DNA of 64,000 nucleotides from K189A clade bacterium. GTDB lineage: Bacteria > Pseudomonadota > Gammaproteobacteria > Pseudomonadales > Azotimanducaceae. The DNA lies in contig CACMHG010000008.1 in assembly GCA_902613475.1 (NCBI GenBank), positions 1 through 64,000 on the forward strand, written 5' to 3'. The notes beneath the pieces were generated by a model, which was given only the letters and a program-made list of their open reading frames with translations, ran no database searches and was not told the origin of the DNA. Shown in pieces: positions 9,038 through 17,288 of this stretch. The stretch's first letter is position 1. Each line of letters starts with the position of its first letter. A program made the translations under genes and the position numbers.

Positions 9038-11003
9038 GGCCAAACATTTCCTCGCTCTATGTGTCTGCATTGTGACCGCCTATGGATGTCAAAGCACGAG
9101 CCAAAGCACCAGTCAAAGCTTGCCGACGAAAACTGTTGACACCAAGGCCAGTGAAATTCCGCAATATCGAGCGCCATCAGGCGCATATTCTGCGCTGAGC
9201 CAGCGCTATTCGAGTGCTCAAGCAAAGCGTGATGTGTCGATTCTAAGGCGGACGAAATCTGCCATTGATCGGGGCGACCTGAGGGCTGCCCAAACACTGA
9301 TTAGCGGCGGCGTCCTTCCCCCTAGCGACACAGCACTTGCCGATGTCTATCAACGCCTGATGGTGCAAATTCAAACTCGACGGGAACAACCTAAACTCGC
9401 GGTTCAAAGCCTGCTGAACCTTCAGTCGATGGTTATTGAAGATGTTGAAACCACTCGGCAAGTTTGCGCCCAGATTGACGCCATCGCTTGCGTCGTACGG
9501 GCCTTGATCACACAACAGCTGCTCGCTGGGCAGCTGGACTCCATCACCGAGCAGGCTCGAATTTGGGCAACGTTGCAGAGTTCAACAACCCTTCCGCAGG
9601 ACTTCGACCCTTCAAACACGCCTGCGATCTTGCAACTTATGACGCGGATCAGCGAGATTATTCAGAGGTCCGATGCTGCGCGTCTGGTTGCGAACACCAG
9701 CCGTAACTGGATCGACTTACATCACGCGATAACGCGGGCAGGGACGCCAGGAGAAGCGCTAGCTCTCTGGCAGAGCTGGCAAGACAGGCACCCTGACCAC
9801 CCGGCTGTTAGGACGCCACCCCCGTCACTGAAACTGTTGGCGCAGTACGAGGCACCAAGTATGACCGTTGCACTGCCGCTTAGCGGTCGATTGGCCGGTG
9901 CGGGTAAGGCGGTAAGAGACGGAATGGTGGCGGGCTACTTATCCGAGCAAGACCCAACGCGGGCGGCACCCGTTAACGCCAAAAGCCTGAGCGTATCGAC
10001 TGCCGCGGCAACCTCTGTGTCCTTTATCGATAGTAACGCCATCGACGATGCATCTTTGTTGACCCAGATTGTCGAATCCGAAAGTGATGTCATTGTGGGG
10101 CCACTGTTGAAGGAACGCGGTCAACGCCTATTAGCTAACCGCGCTTCGTCGCCATTGGCTAGAAGTCAGGAGCAAGCGTCACCAGCATGGATTGTGTTAA
10201 ATCGCATCGATGAAAGTGGACCTGCACAGTCCACGTCAACCATGGGCCCTGTCTACCAATTTGCTCCAACCATCGAAGATGAAGCGCAGACGATAGCCAA
10301 ACACCTTCGGGCTCGAGGGTATGAAAGGCTTATGGTGGTTACGAATCGTGAGTCCTGGGCTTATCGAGCGACCCAGGCGCTTACGAGCAGTTGGCGTGGT
10401 GCAATCGTATTAGCGGATTTTGAGCGGCCTCGTGAGATCACCGGCACCGTCGGTGCCGCCATGGGTGTCGCCGACAGCCAAGGCAGGCATGGCGACCTAC
10501 AGCGAGTCTTGAACAAAGAAATTGAGTTCTTACCTCGAGGCAGGGAGGACCTAGATGCAGTGGTCGCGTTTACGAGCGCCCTCGAATCTAAAGCACTTGT
10601 CCCAGCCCTACAGTTTCACTTCGCGGATAAGCTTCCCGTATTTGCGACATCTCAATCGGCTCGGTCGGAAAATTTATCTGACATTGCGGGCTTCCACGTC
10701 ACTGAGCTGCCATTGCTGGCTAATCCTGATCCGGTGGCGGCAACCATGAGCGCGGTTTTCGATCTTCGCGAGCAGCCCCTTGTGGAACTATATGCGCTTG
10801 GGCTAGATGCTTATCGCCTCGCAGCATGGGTACATTGGATACAAACTCACGCGAACCATTGGGATGAGGGATTTCGCTTGCGCCTCAACCTGGCCAGCGG
10901 CCAGTTAGTGTTGGGGCGCAATGGTCAGATCGAACGTGAGCTCGCGCTGGCAGAAATTAGCAGCCGAGGCACCCTCTCACTCAGCCAAACGAACGGCGGA
11001 TAG
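9036..11003 (+). CDS. lpoA: Penicillin-binding protein activator LpoA (lipoprotein)
   Basis: Outer-membrane lipoprotein that reaches through the periplasm to activate PBP1A. 655 aa. A short signal peptide ends near Cys18 (TAYGC, a loose lipobox with Tyr at -2), followed by a Ser/Thr/Gln-rich linker, an N-terminal TPR-like helical domain and a C-terminal periplasmic-binding-protein-like domain beginning around ALPLSGRLAGAGKAVRDG. It is divergent from rsmI, as in E. coli (yraL/yraM), and followed by yraN and dolP in the conserved order. Confidence 0.9.
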   Translation: MAKHFLALCVCIVTAYGCQSTSQSTSQSLPTKTVDTKASEIPQYRAPSGAYSALSQRYSSAQAKRDVSILRRTKSAIDRGDLRAAQTLISGGVLPPSDTALADVYQRLMVQIQTRREQPKLAVQSLLNLQSMVIEDVETTRQVCAQIDAIACVVRALITQQLLAGQLDSITEQARIWATLQSSTTLPQDFDPSNTPAILQLMTRISEIIQRSDAARLVANTSRNWIDLHHAITRAGTPGEALALWQSWQDRHPDHPAVRTPPPSLKLLAQYEAPSMTVALPLSGRLAGAGKAVRDGMVAGYLSEQDPTRAAPVNAKSLSVSTAAATSVSFIDSNAIDDASLLTQIVESESDVIVGPLLKERGQRLLANRASSPLARSQEQASPAWIVLNRIDESGPAQSTSTMGPVYQFAPTIEDEAQTIAKHLRARGYERLMVVTNRESWAYRATQALTSSWRGAIVLADFERPREITGTVGAAMGVADSQGRHGDLQRVLNKEIEFLPRGREDLDAVVAFTSALESKALVPALQFHFADKLPVFATSQSARSENLSDIAGFHVTELPLLANPDPVAATMSAVFDLREQPLVELYALGLDAYRLAAWVHWIQTHANHWDEGFRLRLNLASGQLVLGRNGQIERELALAEISSRGTLSLSQTNGG

Positions 11004-11023
11004 GCGCGCGAGGCATAGAACCC

Positions 11024-11377
11024 TTGGCTCTTCACTGGAGTGAGGATCTCGCAGCAGCCTATTTGCGCTGTCACGGTCTGGCCCTAATCGATAAGAACTA
11101 TCGTTGCCGCAGGGGCGAGATCGACCTTGTCATGATGGAAGCAGCCCCCGGAGAAGAGATCCTCGTCTTTGTTGAGGTTAGATACCGAAAATCCTCGGCC
11201 TATGGGGCTCCCGAGGAATCCGTTACTAAAACTAAGCAGAAGTGAATTATCACCGCAGCAACACACTACATGGCAACAACAAATACGTTGAATTGCACAG
11301 CGCGATTTGACGTTATAGCGGTGACCCGGCCACACTACTTGCCCAACGTTCAGTGGATCCAAAACGCCTTCGTATGA
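11024..11377 (+). pseudogene. yraN: YraN family protein, interrupted by one in-frame TGA
   Basis: Member of the UPF0102/YraN family, a restriction-endonuclease-like (PD-(D/E)xK) fold of unknown role. The first part (TTG start at 11024) shows EDLAAAYL, RRGEIDLV and VFVEVRYRKSS, with the E-D-ExK arrangement. After SVTKTKQK there is a TGA at 11243-11245, and the same frame then continues with IITAATHYM, ARFDVIAV and NVQWIQNAF, exactly the family's C-terminal half, ending at TGA 11377. The whole is 117 codons, normal for YraN. The stop replaces a position often Arg in relatives (CGA to TGA would do it). No frameshift is needed. The terminal stop overlaps the dolP ATG (ATGA), showing that the full frame used to be translated. 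Confidence 0.85.
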
Positions 11378-11943
11378 ACTATTTTCGACCGTCCTTTGTC
11401 ACAGCATTTATCATCGCCCTGTTAACCATGGCGACGGCTTGCACGAATAACCCCGAAGAGAGACGTACTCCCGGCGATTTGATTGATGACAACGCCCTAG
11501 AGTTTGTCATAGCCAAAGAAATTCGAGCCTCCGACGAAGGCTATGAAGGGGCGCATCTGGTGGTCACGGTTTATGACGGCCTGGTTTTATTGCTAGGCGA
11601 AGTCGCCTCCACAAGGCTGCAGGAAAAGGCGACAGAGGTTGCCGAATCGCTTTACAAAGTCGACCCGGACAAAGTCTACAACTACCTCACCGTGCAAGGC
11701 CCAATCTCCCGCCTTGCTCGCACCAACGATAGATATCTGTCAGCAAAGGTCAAAAGTCGCCTGTTGGTCGCCTCTGGCGTGCCAGCTGGCAAGGTCAAGG
11801 TGGTCACTGAAAACGGCATCGTCTACCTAATGGGTAAGATCACTCGAGCGGATGGCGAGTTGGTCGTCGCCGAAGTGCAGAAGTCATTTGGCGTGCAGAA
11901 AATCGTGAAGGTATTCGACTACCTATCCGATCCTGGGTCGTAA
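11374..11943 (+). CDS. dolP: BON-domain outer-membrane lipoprotein, DolP/YraP type
   Basis: Lipoprotein with two BON domains; DolP in E. coli helps outer-membrane integrity and division-site envelope work. The ATG at 11374 overlaps the yraN stop; a hydrophobic signal (about residues 8-22) ends in TMATAC, so Cys23 is the likely lipidation site. The first BON domain covers about residues 45-110 (VVTVYDGLVLLLGEV) and the second about 115-185 (VTENGIVYLMGKI). In enterics diaA lies between yraN and this gene; here it is missing. Confidence 0.88.
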   Translation: MNYFRPSFVTAFIIALLTMATACTNNPEERRTPGDLIDDNALEFVIAKEIRASDEGYEGAHLVVTVYDGLVLLLGEVASTRLQEKATEVAESLYKVDPDKVYNYLTVQGPISRLARTNDRYLSAKVKSRLLVASGVPAGKVKVVTENGIVYLMGKITRADGELVVAEVQKSFGVQKIVKVFDYLSDPGS

Positions 11944-11959
11944 GCCACGCTGCGTGGCT
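11943..11959. terminator. Hairpin between convergent dolP and sspB
   Basis: A 7-bp perfect inverted repeat (AGCCACG/CGTGGCT, 3-base loop) begins at the dolP stop codon and lies about 20 bp before the sspB stop. It has no good T tract in either direction, so it may work as a shared 3'-end structure rather than a strong intrinsic terminator. Confidence 0.45.
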
Positions 11960-11979
11960 CCCTTGCAGACTGTAAAAAG

Positions 11980-12411
11980 CTAAACCAGGCGAAGCGTTGG
12001 CTTTGAACCCTCGCTGTCTGGGTCTTTTTTTCCAACGTCAGTTGTCCGTTCAACGCTTGGCGCCGTTGCCGCGTCTTCCGCCACCGCCTCGTCGTGATGC
12101 ATATCTTCGTCGTCAAAGGCAAGACCTTGCCCAGAATCTCTACAATAGATCGCTCGAATGCTGACAATCGGCAGCACCAGTTCGATGGAGCGGCCAGAAA
12201 ATCGGCCTTCACACATGACGTATTCGTCGCCGAGATTCAGGTTACGGACCGCCTGGGGAGAGATGTTTAGAACGATCTGTCCATCCTGGACATGCTCTTG
12301 GGGTACAACAACCCCGTCGATTTCGGCATCAACCAAGATATTCGGGATTTCGCCACTGTCGACAATCCAGTCGTAGAGAGCTCTCAATAAGTAAGGCCTT
12401 CGCGGCTTCAC
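11980..12411 (-). CDS. sspB: ClpXP protease specificity-enhancing factor SspB
   Basis: Adaptor that binds ssrA-tagged proteins and delivers them to ClpXP. The N-terminal fold is clear: RPYLLRALYDWIVDSG, then PNILVDAEIDGVVVP, INISPQAVRNL-like and FSGRSIELVLPI segments, all conserved. The acidic, unstructured tail (residues about 100-135) leads to a C-terminal TLRLV-type motif that docks on ClpX. 143 aa. The ATG overlaps the sspA stop, so both are made from the petABC-sspAB transcript direction. Confidence 0.95.
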   Translation of the reverse strand: MKPRRPYLLRALYDWIVDSGEIPNILVDAEIDGVVVPQEHVQDGQIVLNISPQAVRNLNLGDEYVMCEGRFSGRSIELVLPIVSIRAIYCRDSGQGLAFDDEDMHHDEAVAEDAATAPSVERTTDVGKKDPDSEGSKPTLRLV

Positions 12412-13040
12412 TCACGCATCTCCATCTCTGCTTCCGTTAGGCTCGCACGAAAAGCGTCGCGTTCGAACATCGATTGCATGTATCGATGCAGTGGCTTCGT
12501 TGAACGTTCGGGAAGCGTGATATCCACTTCTTTCAATCGCCAGAGAATTGGCGCAACGCAGCAGTCCACTAAGGAAAGCTCCTCATTCATGAAAAATGGC
12601 TTTTCGGCGAATATGGGTGCGATCGCGATTATGCTCTCACGCAACTCCTTGCGCGCCTTACTCAAAACCGTTTCGCGACCCTTGCCGAGCATCAGCACAT
12701 CCAGTCGCGAACTCCACTCCTTTTCGACCCGCGAAATCCAGAGCCGAGACAATGCCCGCTGAACAGGGTAAACGGGTAACAGAGGTGGATGAGGAAACCG
12801 CTCGTCGAGATATTCCATGATTACGTTAGCTTCGTAGAGCGCCAAATCGCGATCCGCAAGGGTTGGAAGCGTGTTGTAGGGATTAAGTTCCGCCAGGTCT
12901 TCCGGCTCTTTTCCGGCAACAATATCAACGATATCAACGGTGACACCCTTTTCCGCCAAAACCAATCTCACTCTGTGGGAGTACTGATCTCTAGGATCTG
13001 AAAACAGGGTCATGGCGGAACGCTTAGTTACAATACTCAT
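12408..13040 (-). CDS. sspA: Stringent starvation protein A
   Basis: Glutathione-transferase-fold protein that binds RNA polymerase and supports stress responses in E. coli. 210 aa. The thioredoxin-like half contains FSDPRDQYSHRVRLVLAEKG and NPYNTLPTLADRDLALYEANVIMEY in shortened form, followed by the helical half with SLVDCCVAPILWRL. Like other SspA proteins it keeps the fold but lacks an obvious catalytic Tyr/Ser. It follows petC by about 83 bp on the same strand, the order known from Pseudomonas. Confidence 0.94.
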   Translation of the reverse strand: MSIVTKRSAMTLFSDPRDQYSHRVRLVLAEKGVTVDIVDIVAGKEPEDLAELNPYNTLPTLADRDLALYEANVIMEYLDERFPHPPLLPVYPVQRALSRLWISRVEKEWSSRLDVLMLGKGRETVLSKARKELRESIIAIAPIFAEKPFFMNEELSLVDCCVAPILWRLKEVDITLPERSTKPLHRYMQSMFERDAFRASLTEAEMEMRE

Positions 13041-13123
13041 CAGTCGGATTCTCTTTTGTCAGGCGGGGTCGCAGGCGCTAGTGCGGGCTTGAGATGCTCC
13101 CCATCATAAGCCCACCCGTACGT

Positions 13124-13843
13124 TTAGTGCTCGATATCTTTCCAGTACTCGCGGTTTAGCAAGTAGGTAAAGCTTCCTAAAATAATCAGGAATAGTAGGA
13201 CGAAGACACCCGTTCTCTGCCGCTCTAGTCGAGCTGGTTCGCTGACGTAGTACAGGAAGTTGGTTAGGTCATAAATGGCGGAGTCGAATTCTGCCGCAGT
13301 CATCGCGCCGGTACCCGCCTCTAGAACCAGCTGATCGCATACACCATCGGTGCACACTTCACGTTGTACTCCCTGCAAATCTAACAACACATTAGGCATG
13401 CCGACATTGGCAAACACCTTGTTGTTCACACCCAAGGGGCGGTTCTCGTCGACATAGAATGTCTTTAGGTAGTTGTACACCCAGTCAGGTTCGCGCACCC
13501 GCGTGACCATCGTGAGGTCAGGCGGCGCTGCACCAAACCAGGCCTTGCTTGCCTCCTTGGGCATCGATGTTGTCATCAGGTCGCCGATTTTTTGGTCAGT
13601 GAAAACCAGATTTTTCATTGCAAGATCGTGGGGGATACCCAAATCATCTGCCGTACGCTCATAGCGCTGAAATTGAAGCCCATGACAACCAAGGCAGTAG
13701 TTGGCATACAACTTAAAACCATTTTGCAGACTAGGAAGGTTCTGTAGGTCACCCTCGAATTCTTCCATGGGCCAGTTCGACGCGCTCGCAGACCAAGCTG
13801 CAACCGGCAGCGTCACTAATAGCGTGAGCAGTACTTTTTTCAT
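13124..13843 (-). CDS. petC: Cytochrome c1 of the bc1 complex
   Basis: Membrane-anchored periplasmic haem c subunit of ubiquinol:cytochrome c reductase. A signal peptide (about residues 1-19) is followed by the haem site CLGCH (50-54); a Met in NVGMPNV is the probable sixth ligand. A C-terminal membrane helix (VFVLLFLIILGSF) anchors it in the inner membrane. 239 aa is typical for the short gamma/betaproteobacterial form. Its ATG shares a base with the petB stop (TAATG). Confidence 0.96.
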   Translation of the reverse strand: MKKVLLTLLVTLPVAAWSASASNWPMEEFEGDLQNLPSLQNGFKLYANYCLGCHGLQFQRYERTADDLGIPHDLAMKNLVFTDQKIGDLMTTSMPKEASKAWFGAAPPDLTMVTRVREPDWVYNYLKTFYVDENRPLGVNNKVFANVGMPNVLLDLQGVQREVCTDGVCDQLVLEAGTGAMTAAEFDSAIYDLTNFLYYVSEPARLERQRTGVFVLLFLIILGSFTYLLNREYWKDIEH

Positions 13844-15111
13844 TAGACCGTAACCCTCTCCGGTTCAGGCTGAGTTGTCTCTACCCGGGTGTACCAAGGC
13901 ATCAAAATGAAGTACGCAAAGTAAATCGCTGTGCAGACTTGTGCAGCAATCGTACCGGCCTTCGATGGCGCTTGAGTGCCCAGGTATCCCAAGATAAGGA
14001 AACTGATGACGAATAACGTCAGCATCATGCGGGAGATAGACCCCTTGTAGCGCATAGACTTGACCGGGCTACGATCAAGCCAAGGTAGTGCCGCGGGAAT
14101 AACAATCGCGCCAATCATGACCACGAAGCCCCAAAACTTCGCTGACAATCCAAACAGCGGGAAGGTTGCAGCGCGCAACATCGCGTAGAACGGCGTGTAG
14201 TACCAGACGGGCGCAATGTGATCGGGCGTCTTCAGCGGATCTGCCATTTCAAAGTTTGGCTTTTCGAGGAAGTAGCCGCCCATTTCCGGCGCGAAGAACA
14301 CCACAGCGCAGAAGATAAATAAGAAAACAACCATCGCATGGATGTCGTGCACCGTGTAATACGGGTGGAAGGGTATGCCATCGCGCGGCACGCCGTTTTC
14401 GTCTTTATCTTTTTTAATTTCAATACCATCGGGGTTATTCGACCCCACGTGATGAAGAGCAACAATGTGCACAAATATCAGGATGCAGAGCACTAGAGGC
14501 AATGCCACTACGTGCAACGCAAAAAAGCGGTTTAGCGTCGTTTCTGACATCAGAAAGTCGCCCCGAATCCATTCCATCAGATCTGGCCCGATGTAGGGAA
14601 TGGCGCCGAAAAGCGACACGATGACTTGAGCACCCCAGTAGGACATATTGCCCCAAGGCAACAGGTAGCCGAAAAATCCCTCTGCCATCAGAGCGATGAA
14701 AATTGCCATGCCGATCAACCACAGCAACTCTCGCGGTCCGCGATAGGACCCATAGCGCAGCGCGCGATACATATGTAGGTAAACGACGACGAAGAAGAAA
14801 GAGGCGCCAGTCGAATGCAGATAGCGCATCAACCAACCGTATTCGACATCGCGCATGATGTATTCAACCGAGGCAAAAGCCCCATCACCACTGGGTACGT
14901 AGTTCATGGTTAGCCAAACGCCGGTCACCAGTTGGTTGACCAGTACGAACATGGCTAGAAAACCGAAGTAGTACCAGAAGTTGAAGTTTTTCGGTGCGTA
15001 GTACCGTGACATGTGGTACTCGAACGTTTCCGAGGCAGGAAAACGCTTGTCGATCCATTCCATCGCACTTGCTAAGCCTGAGTCAGTGCTTTGCGTTTCG
15101 GACTTATCCAT
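13843..15111 (-). CDS. petB: Cytochrome b of the bc1 complex
   Basis: Integral membrane subunit carrying the two b haems and the quinol and quinone sites. 422 aa with eight or more hydrophobic helices. Visible conserved segments are QLVTGVWLTMNY, the first haem-ligand helix around LRYLHSTGASFFF, GYLLPWGNMSYWGA, the second haem-ligand region RFFALHVVALPL, and PEW-loop-like material PVWYYTPFYAMLRA. It is the middle gene of petA-petB-petC. Confidence 0.97.
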   Translation of the reverse strand: MDKSETQSTDSGLASAMEWIDKRFPASETFEYHMSRYYAPKNFNFWYYFGFLAMFVLVNQLVTGVWLTMNYVPSGDGAFASVEYIMRDVEYGWLMRYLHSTGASFFFVVVYLHMYRALRYGSYRGPRELLWLIGMAIFIALMAEGFFGYLLPWGNMSYWGAQVIVSLFGAIPYIGPDLMEWIRGDFLMSETTLNRFFALHVVALPLVLCILIFVHIVALHHVGSNNPDGIEIKKDKDENGVPRDGIPFHPYYTVHDIHAMVVFLFIFCAVVFFAPEMGGYFLEKPNFEMADPLKTPDHIAPVWYYTPFYAMLRAATFPLFGLSAKFWGFVVMIGAIVIPAALPWLDRSPVKSMRYKGSISRMMLTLFVISFLILGYLGTQAPSKAGTIAAQVCTAIYFAYFILMPWYTRVETTQPEPERVTV

Positions 15112-15215
15112 TAGGCAACACCTTTTTTCGTCATGGCCCTCTTCTAATAGGGCCGAATTGCATATGAAAAATTAATACCGCGTCCATTTGCGGCTAGTGC
15201 CGCGTCTAGACGCCT

Positions 15216-15827
15216 TTATCCAATAACGATGACTGTATCTGACTCGAATCGATACGGTGGCACTTCCAAGTTGTACGGTGCCGGGACACCTGCAACCACT
15301 CGACCGGCAAGGTCGAATTTTGAACCGTGACAGGGGCAGAAGAAGCCCCCTTGGCCGGTATTTTCAAAGTTATCGGTTTCGACGTACTTGGGCGAGCAAC
15401 CAAGATGAGTGCAAATACCCACATACACCCCAATTTCTGGACGCTCGGAGCGCCATGGGTTAACAGCAAAATCGGGCTGTTGTTCTGGGTTGGTTGAATC
15501 TGGATCAGCCAGACCGCCTGAGTCTGTTTCAAGCGAATCGATCGATGGCTGGTCTCGGTAGACCACAAATATCGGCTTTCCTCGCCAAGCGACGATAGGG
15601 CTCAACATTTCGCCTGGGGAAAGTTTTGAAAAATCTATCTTTACCGGGGCGCCGGCTGCCCTCGCCTTGGCGCTGGGTGTCATGTACTTGATGAACGGCC
15701 ATGCTGCGCCAGCTGCGCCGACCGCAGCAACCGCTGAGGTCGCTTGAATCAAGAAATAGCGACGACTGTTGGTACTGTTCTCTTGATCGGTCTCGCCTGA
15801 AGTATTATTTACTGCGCCTTCGCTCAC
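15216..15827 (-). CDS. petA: Rieske iron-sulfur subunit of the bc1 complex
   Basis: Periplasmic 2Fe-2S protein that takes electrons from quinol and passes them to cytochrome c1. 203 aa. An N-terminal twin-arginine signal (SRRYFLIQ, residues 21-28) runs into the membrane anchor (about 27-47). The cluster ligands are C139/H141 in CTHLGC and C164/H167 in CPCHGS, with the disulfide cysteines at 144 and 166. GTG start with an AGGGAG upstream. First gene of the petABC-sspAB run. Confidence 0.97.
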   Translation of the reverse strand: MSEGAVNNTSGETDQENSTNSRRYFLIQATSAVAAVGAAGAAWPFIKYMTPSAKARAAGAPVKIDFSKLSPGEMLSPIVAWRGKPIFVVYRDQPSIDSLETDSGGLADPDSTNPEQQPDFAVNPWRSERPEIGVYVGICTHLGCSPKYVETDNFENTGQGGFFCPCHGSKFDLAGRVVAGVPAPYNLEVPPYRFESDTVIVIG

Positions 15828-16210
15828 GACACTAGGCTCCCTGTGAATGTGTTGTACAAATGGTGGCTCTGATCAGGTCTTTGGCTTTACCACAGCTAAA
15901 AACTAAGACTGCTGGCTTAGTGAGTCGCTGAGTCATGCAGCGATCAAGCTACCCGACAGGGTCTTATTGCCCCGGCGCAGCCGTCTAATCGTCTGTCAAT
16001 AAAGCTTTTTGCCAACTCTGTGTTAGGGGTGCTCACGTTTGAGCCACCCAAAACCTATGAGACTTTCGCCACCAAACATCAATGTTTTACGGCGTCCTCT
16101 CCCGACCAAACCGCTCCCTCTCGAACGGCCCGATCACTGAGCGCGAAGATTACCACAGGTGGATCCGTCTCGGACAGCCATCCACCCATTTTGCGACGGC
16201 AATTTGTGCG
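15828..16210. other. 383-bp spacer between petA and rpsI
   Basis: No open frame here resembles a protein. The right part holds an inverted repeat GGTGGAT (16158-16164) / ATCCACC (16180-16186) with a further GTC/GAC inside, a plausible 3'-end structure for rplM-rpsI though without a T tract on the minus strand. The left part must carry the petA promoter. A TTGACA is present on the minus strand near 15995, but no convincing -10 follows at the right distance. Confidence 0.5.
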
Positions 16211-16600
16211 TTAGCGCTTAGAGAATTGTGGACGTTTGCGAGCCTTGCGTAATCCCACTTTCTTTCGTTCAACGGCTCTAGCATCTCGGGTCAAGAAGCC
16301 AGCTGCGCGCATCGGCTGGCGGAGGCTCTCGTCATATTCAACCAGTGCCCGCGCGATGCCGTGGCGAATAGCTCCCGCTTGGCCAGAGCTACCTCCACCT
16401 CGAACCGTGATCTTCAGGTCGAGCTTATCAACAAGATTCGCGGCCTCAAGAGGCTGGCGCACTACCATCCGAGAAGTCTCTCGACCAAAAAATTCATCAA
16501 GGGGACGTGAGTTGACCAAAATCCGACCCGTGCCGCCGGAGATAAATACACGTGCAGCCGCTGTCTTGCGTCGCCCTGTTCCGTAATCGTAATCCGTCAT
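16211..16600 (-). CDS. rpsI: 30S ribosomal protein S9
   Basis: Small-subunit protein whose C-terminal tail contacts the P-site tRNA. 129 aa, normal. The N-terminus [13 protein letters not shown] and the basic tail ending in RPQFSKR are diagnostic. It starts directly after the rplM stop with no gap, the universal rplM-rpsI pair. Confidence 0.98.
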   Translation of the reverse strand: MTDYDYGTGRRKTAAARVFISGGTGRILVNSRPLDEFFGRETSRMVVRQPLEAANLVDKLDLKITVRGGGSSGQAGAIRHGIARALVEYDESLRQPMRAAGFLTRDARAVERKKVGLRKARKRPQFSKR

Positions 16601-17029
16601 TTATAGCTCCAAGACCTGGGGTTGCTGCGCTGAATGCGGGTGATCTGGCCCAGAATATACCTTTAGTTTTCGAAACATTGCTCGTCCCAAGGGGTTTTTC
16701 GGCAGCATGCCCTTGACCGCAATCTCCAGCATGCGCTCTGGATGTTCCGCGCGCATTTTTTCCACCGATGTGCTGCGGATACCGCCGGGATACCCGGTGT
16801 GACGCCAGTACATCTTGCCCTGCTCTTTGTTGCCAGTAACTCGCACTTTTTCAGCATTCACGATCACGATGTAGTCCCCTGTGTCTACATGAGGCGTGAA
16901 TTCTGGCTTATGTTTTCCGCGCAAACGGCTAGCCACCTCAGTAGCTATTCGACCAAGCGTCTTGTCCTGCGCATCGATAATCCACCAGGACCGGACGACG
17001 TCCTGCTCTCGCATACTTACCGTTTTCAT
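16601..17029 (-). CDS. rplM: 50S ribosomal protein L13
   Basis: Early-assembly large-subunit protein of 142 aa. Recognisable segments are [45 protein letters not shown] and [14 protein letters not shown] promoter and a structured leader of about 185 nt precede it (17030-17248), consistent with the leader-based autoregulation described for L13 in E. coli. Confidence 0.98.
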   Translation of the reverse strand: MKTVSMREQDVVRSWWIIDAQDKTLGRIATEVASRLRGKHKPEFTPHVDTGDYIVIVNAEKVRVTGNKEQGKMYWRHTGYPGGIRSTSVEKMRAEHPERMLEIAVKGMLPKNPLGRAMFRKLKVYSGPDHPHSAQQPQVLEL

Positions 17030-17138
17030 GTTCTGCCTCTGTTTTGCTGGCGGTCTTGCCCGCTCGACGCCTTTCGCGTGTCACGCCCGCTGTCCCGTAG
17101 TTACTCAACGCTACTCGACTATGGAGCGCCGAATAACC

Positions 17139-17217
17139 GCGCCTTTTTTGGGTCCCAGGAACCTCAGTAAATGACCGTATTGCCTTTGAGGTCATCGGTG
17201 AGCCTCAAAAAGGGCGC
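17139..17217 (-). promoter_or_regulatory. Structured leader of rplM-rpsI
   Basis: Two 12-base arms at 17139-17150 and 17206-17217 (GCGCCTTTTTTG and CAAAAAGGGCGC on the plus strand) can pair with a single G-U mismatch across 55 bases. The enclosed segment can form a second stem (ATGACC/GGTCAT). The outer arm begins at about the predicted transcript start, so the RNA would open with this structure. It is not followed by a T run, so a regulatory leader is likelier than a terminator. Confidence 0.45.
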
Positions 17218-17219
17218 GA

Positions 17220-17248
17220 ATAATAGTAGAGCACCCGATGCTTTACAA
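17220..17248 (-). promoter_or_regulatory. Promoter of rplM-rpsI
   Basis: On the minus strand TTGTAA (17248-17243) and TATTAT (17225-17220) are separated by exactly 17 bp. Transcription would start near 17213, giving a leader of about 185 nt before the rplM ATG. Confidence 0.65.
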
Positions 17249-17288
17249 CATCTCAATAGGTTCAAGGCAATGCCAGAGAGGCGGTAGA

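Noticed and set aside
15828-16210. TTGACA near 15995 as petA promoter
   Set aside because: No acceptable -10 box lies 16-18 bp downstream on the minus strand.
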